Positions 6,023 through 6,728 of a DNA stretch of 6,728 nt are shown here, piece after piece. The DNA lies in contig JBGCFR010000076.1 in the NCBI GenBank assembly GCA_045107045.1, positions 1 through 6,728 on the forward strand, given 5' to 3'. Each line of letters opens with the position of its first letter. Positions within the stretch are counted from its first letter, which is position 1. The notes under the pieces were generated by a model. That model was not told the DNA's origin, did no database searches, and saw nothing but the letters and a program-made list of their open reading frames with translations. The position numbers and the translations under genes are program-made. The DNA comes from Putridiphycobacter sp045107045 (GTDB lineage Bacteria > Bacteroidota > Bacteroidia > Flavobacteriales_D > Crocinitomicaceae).

Positions 6023-6728
6023 TTAAAACCCGTCTTTGTTAATTCTCAGAAAATGCTCGTACTTATATTTTATATAAACTATGAGTTCGTAGTCCGAAGC
6101 TGATTTTAAAAAGTTATCGTTTAGGTTTAGAAACGTAATAAACGCATCAAACTGATCATCTCTTAAATCGATAATATCTGCATTGACATAAACTTTTAAA
6201 ATTTCTTTAACTACTGCTTTTTGCTGATCACGGAATTCTAATTCAGCAATCATACGTTTGGTTTTTTCTCTTTTACTAAAAGCCATATAAAGCGCTGTGA
6301 TTGGACTTTGAATTGCGTTGACAACTGTAACTTGAGGCAGTTCACGTTTTTGAATGGCAGCTCGTTCTTCTTTTAATTCTTGCAATGTTTTAAGTGGCTT
6401 TACTTCAACTACTTTTCCAATAACCGAAAGTATTTCTAAATATATGGTAATGTCGTATGTTGATTGATAAGGACTGTCCTTAAAAGAGAAATATCTTGTT
6501 TTATAACCTTCTGTAGATACTGCAATCAAGTCAGATTTTTTAACTGTAATTGAAAAGGTACCATCATATTTTCCAAAAATACCTTTCCCAACATTTTTGT
6601 TGATAACCATCACATCAAAAAAACTAAGTGTTTTTGATGTGTCAATTACCTTTCCGGTTATCGTTATTAATGAATCATTATAATTTACATCAATGGCCGT
6701 ATCTTGACCATATAAGCCTGTAGTAATA
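6023..6728 (-). CDS. Carboxypeptidase-regulatory-like domain protein, 5' end outside window
   Basis: The frame stays open from the window edge to the TAA at 6023, giving 234 visible residues; the true start lies beyond 6728. An internal GTG/ATG at 6613/6610 would cut the domain in half and is not the start. The first visible residues, ITTGLYGQ followed by DTAI, look like the end of a signal peptide cleaved after Gln, as is common in this phylum, so few residues are probably missing. Visible residues 21-98 form a carboxypeptidase-regulatory-like beta-sandwich (ITGKVID, GIFGKYDGTFSITV, STEGYKTRYFSF). After a coiled, charged segment (112-128, LKTLQELKEERAAIQKR) comes a helical C-terminal region (138-230) with SPITALYMAFSKREK and DDQFDAFITFLNLNDNFL. 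It resembles a conserved family of flavobacterial proteins of unknown function that I cannot name. A periplasmic or surface location is inferred. Confidence 0.85.
   Translation of the reverse strand, partial: ITTGLYGQDTAIDVNYNDSLITITGKVIDTSKTLSFFDVMVINKNVGKGIFGKYDGTFSITVKKSDLIAVSTEGYKTRYFSFKDSPYQSTYDITIYLEILSVIGKVVEVKPLKTLQELKEERAAIQKRELPQVTVVNAIQSPITALYMAFSKREKTKRMIAELEFRDQQKAVVKEILKVYVNADIIDLRDDQFDAFITFLNLNDNFLKSASDYELIVYIKYKYEHFLRINKDGF
6611..6641. repeat. Perfect 11-bp inverted repeat inside the carboxypeptidase-like gene
   Basis: CACATCAAAAA (6611-6621) and TTTTTGATGTG (6631-6641) are exact reverse complements separated by 9 nt. The repeat lies within the coding frame, just before the internal GTG/ATG at 6613/6610, and encodes part of the beta-sandwich (DTSKTLSFFDV). 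It may be a hairpin in the mRNA, a protein-binding site or chance. Confidence 0.6.

Overview
The window reads as an ordinary chromosomal stretch from a low-GC member of the Bacteroidota, most likely a Flavobacteriia-type organism. The signs are AT-rich DNA, perfect Bacteroidota -7 promoter boxes (TAnnTTTG) before two genes, a lipoprotein signal ending in SCKKD, several secreted proteins with carboxypeptidase-regulatory-like beta-sandwich domains, an outer-membrane beta-barrel protein, and a SucC protein that stands without a sucD neighbour.

Layout. Positions 1-49 hold the first codons of a minus-strand gene that looks like type I methionine aminopeptidase. A strong hairpin terminator (69-100) separates it from sucC (118-1329, minus). 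sucC is divergent from ndk (1489-1908, plus), which has a clear promoter (1441-1471) and a terminator (1934-1964). Convergent to ndk is a secreted protein of unknown function (1970-2938, minus). Upstream of that gene, on the same strand, a 597-residue surface lipoprotein (3038-4831, minus) ends at its own terminator (2984-3019). A 290-bp divergent intergenic region follows, and then a predicted outer-membrane barrel protein (5122-5943, plus) with a perfect -7 box at 5053-5060. The window ends with the 3' part of a carboxypeptidase-like-domain protein (6023 to beyond 6728, minus), which faces the barrel gene.

How the genes relate. sucC and ndk are linked by function. Succinyl-CoA synthetase makes a nucleoside triphosphate in the TCA cycle, and Ndk equilibrates GTP and ATP. 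SucC here carries Gln at position 20, the residue I recall as typical of GTP-using enzymes, so the pairing may matter. The four remaining complete or partial genes all appear to encode exported envelope proteins. They do not form an obvious operon, because each one is bounded by a terminator, a strand change or a sizeable gap.

Three start positions were revised from the sequence. sucC starts at 1329 rather than 1386. The barrel gene starts at 5122 rather than 5065. The last gene has no start in the window, because its frame stays open to the edge. I found no mobile element, CRISPR array, RNA gene or defence system, and no convincing new multi-gene system. The most interesting items are the disulfide-rich modular lipoprotein, the Gln20 SucC beside ndk, an 11-bp perfect inverted repeat inside the last gene, and a palindrome with a T-run in the sucC leader.
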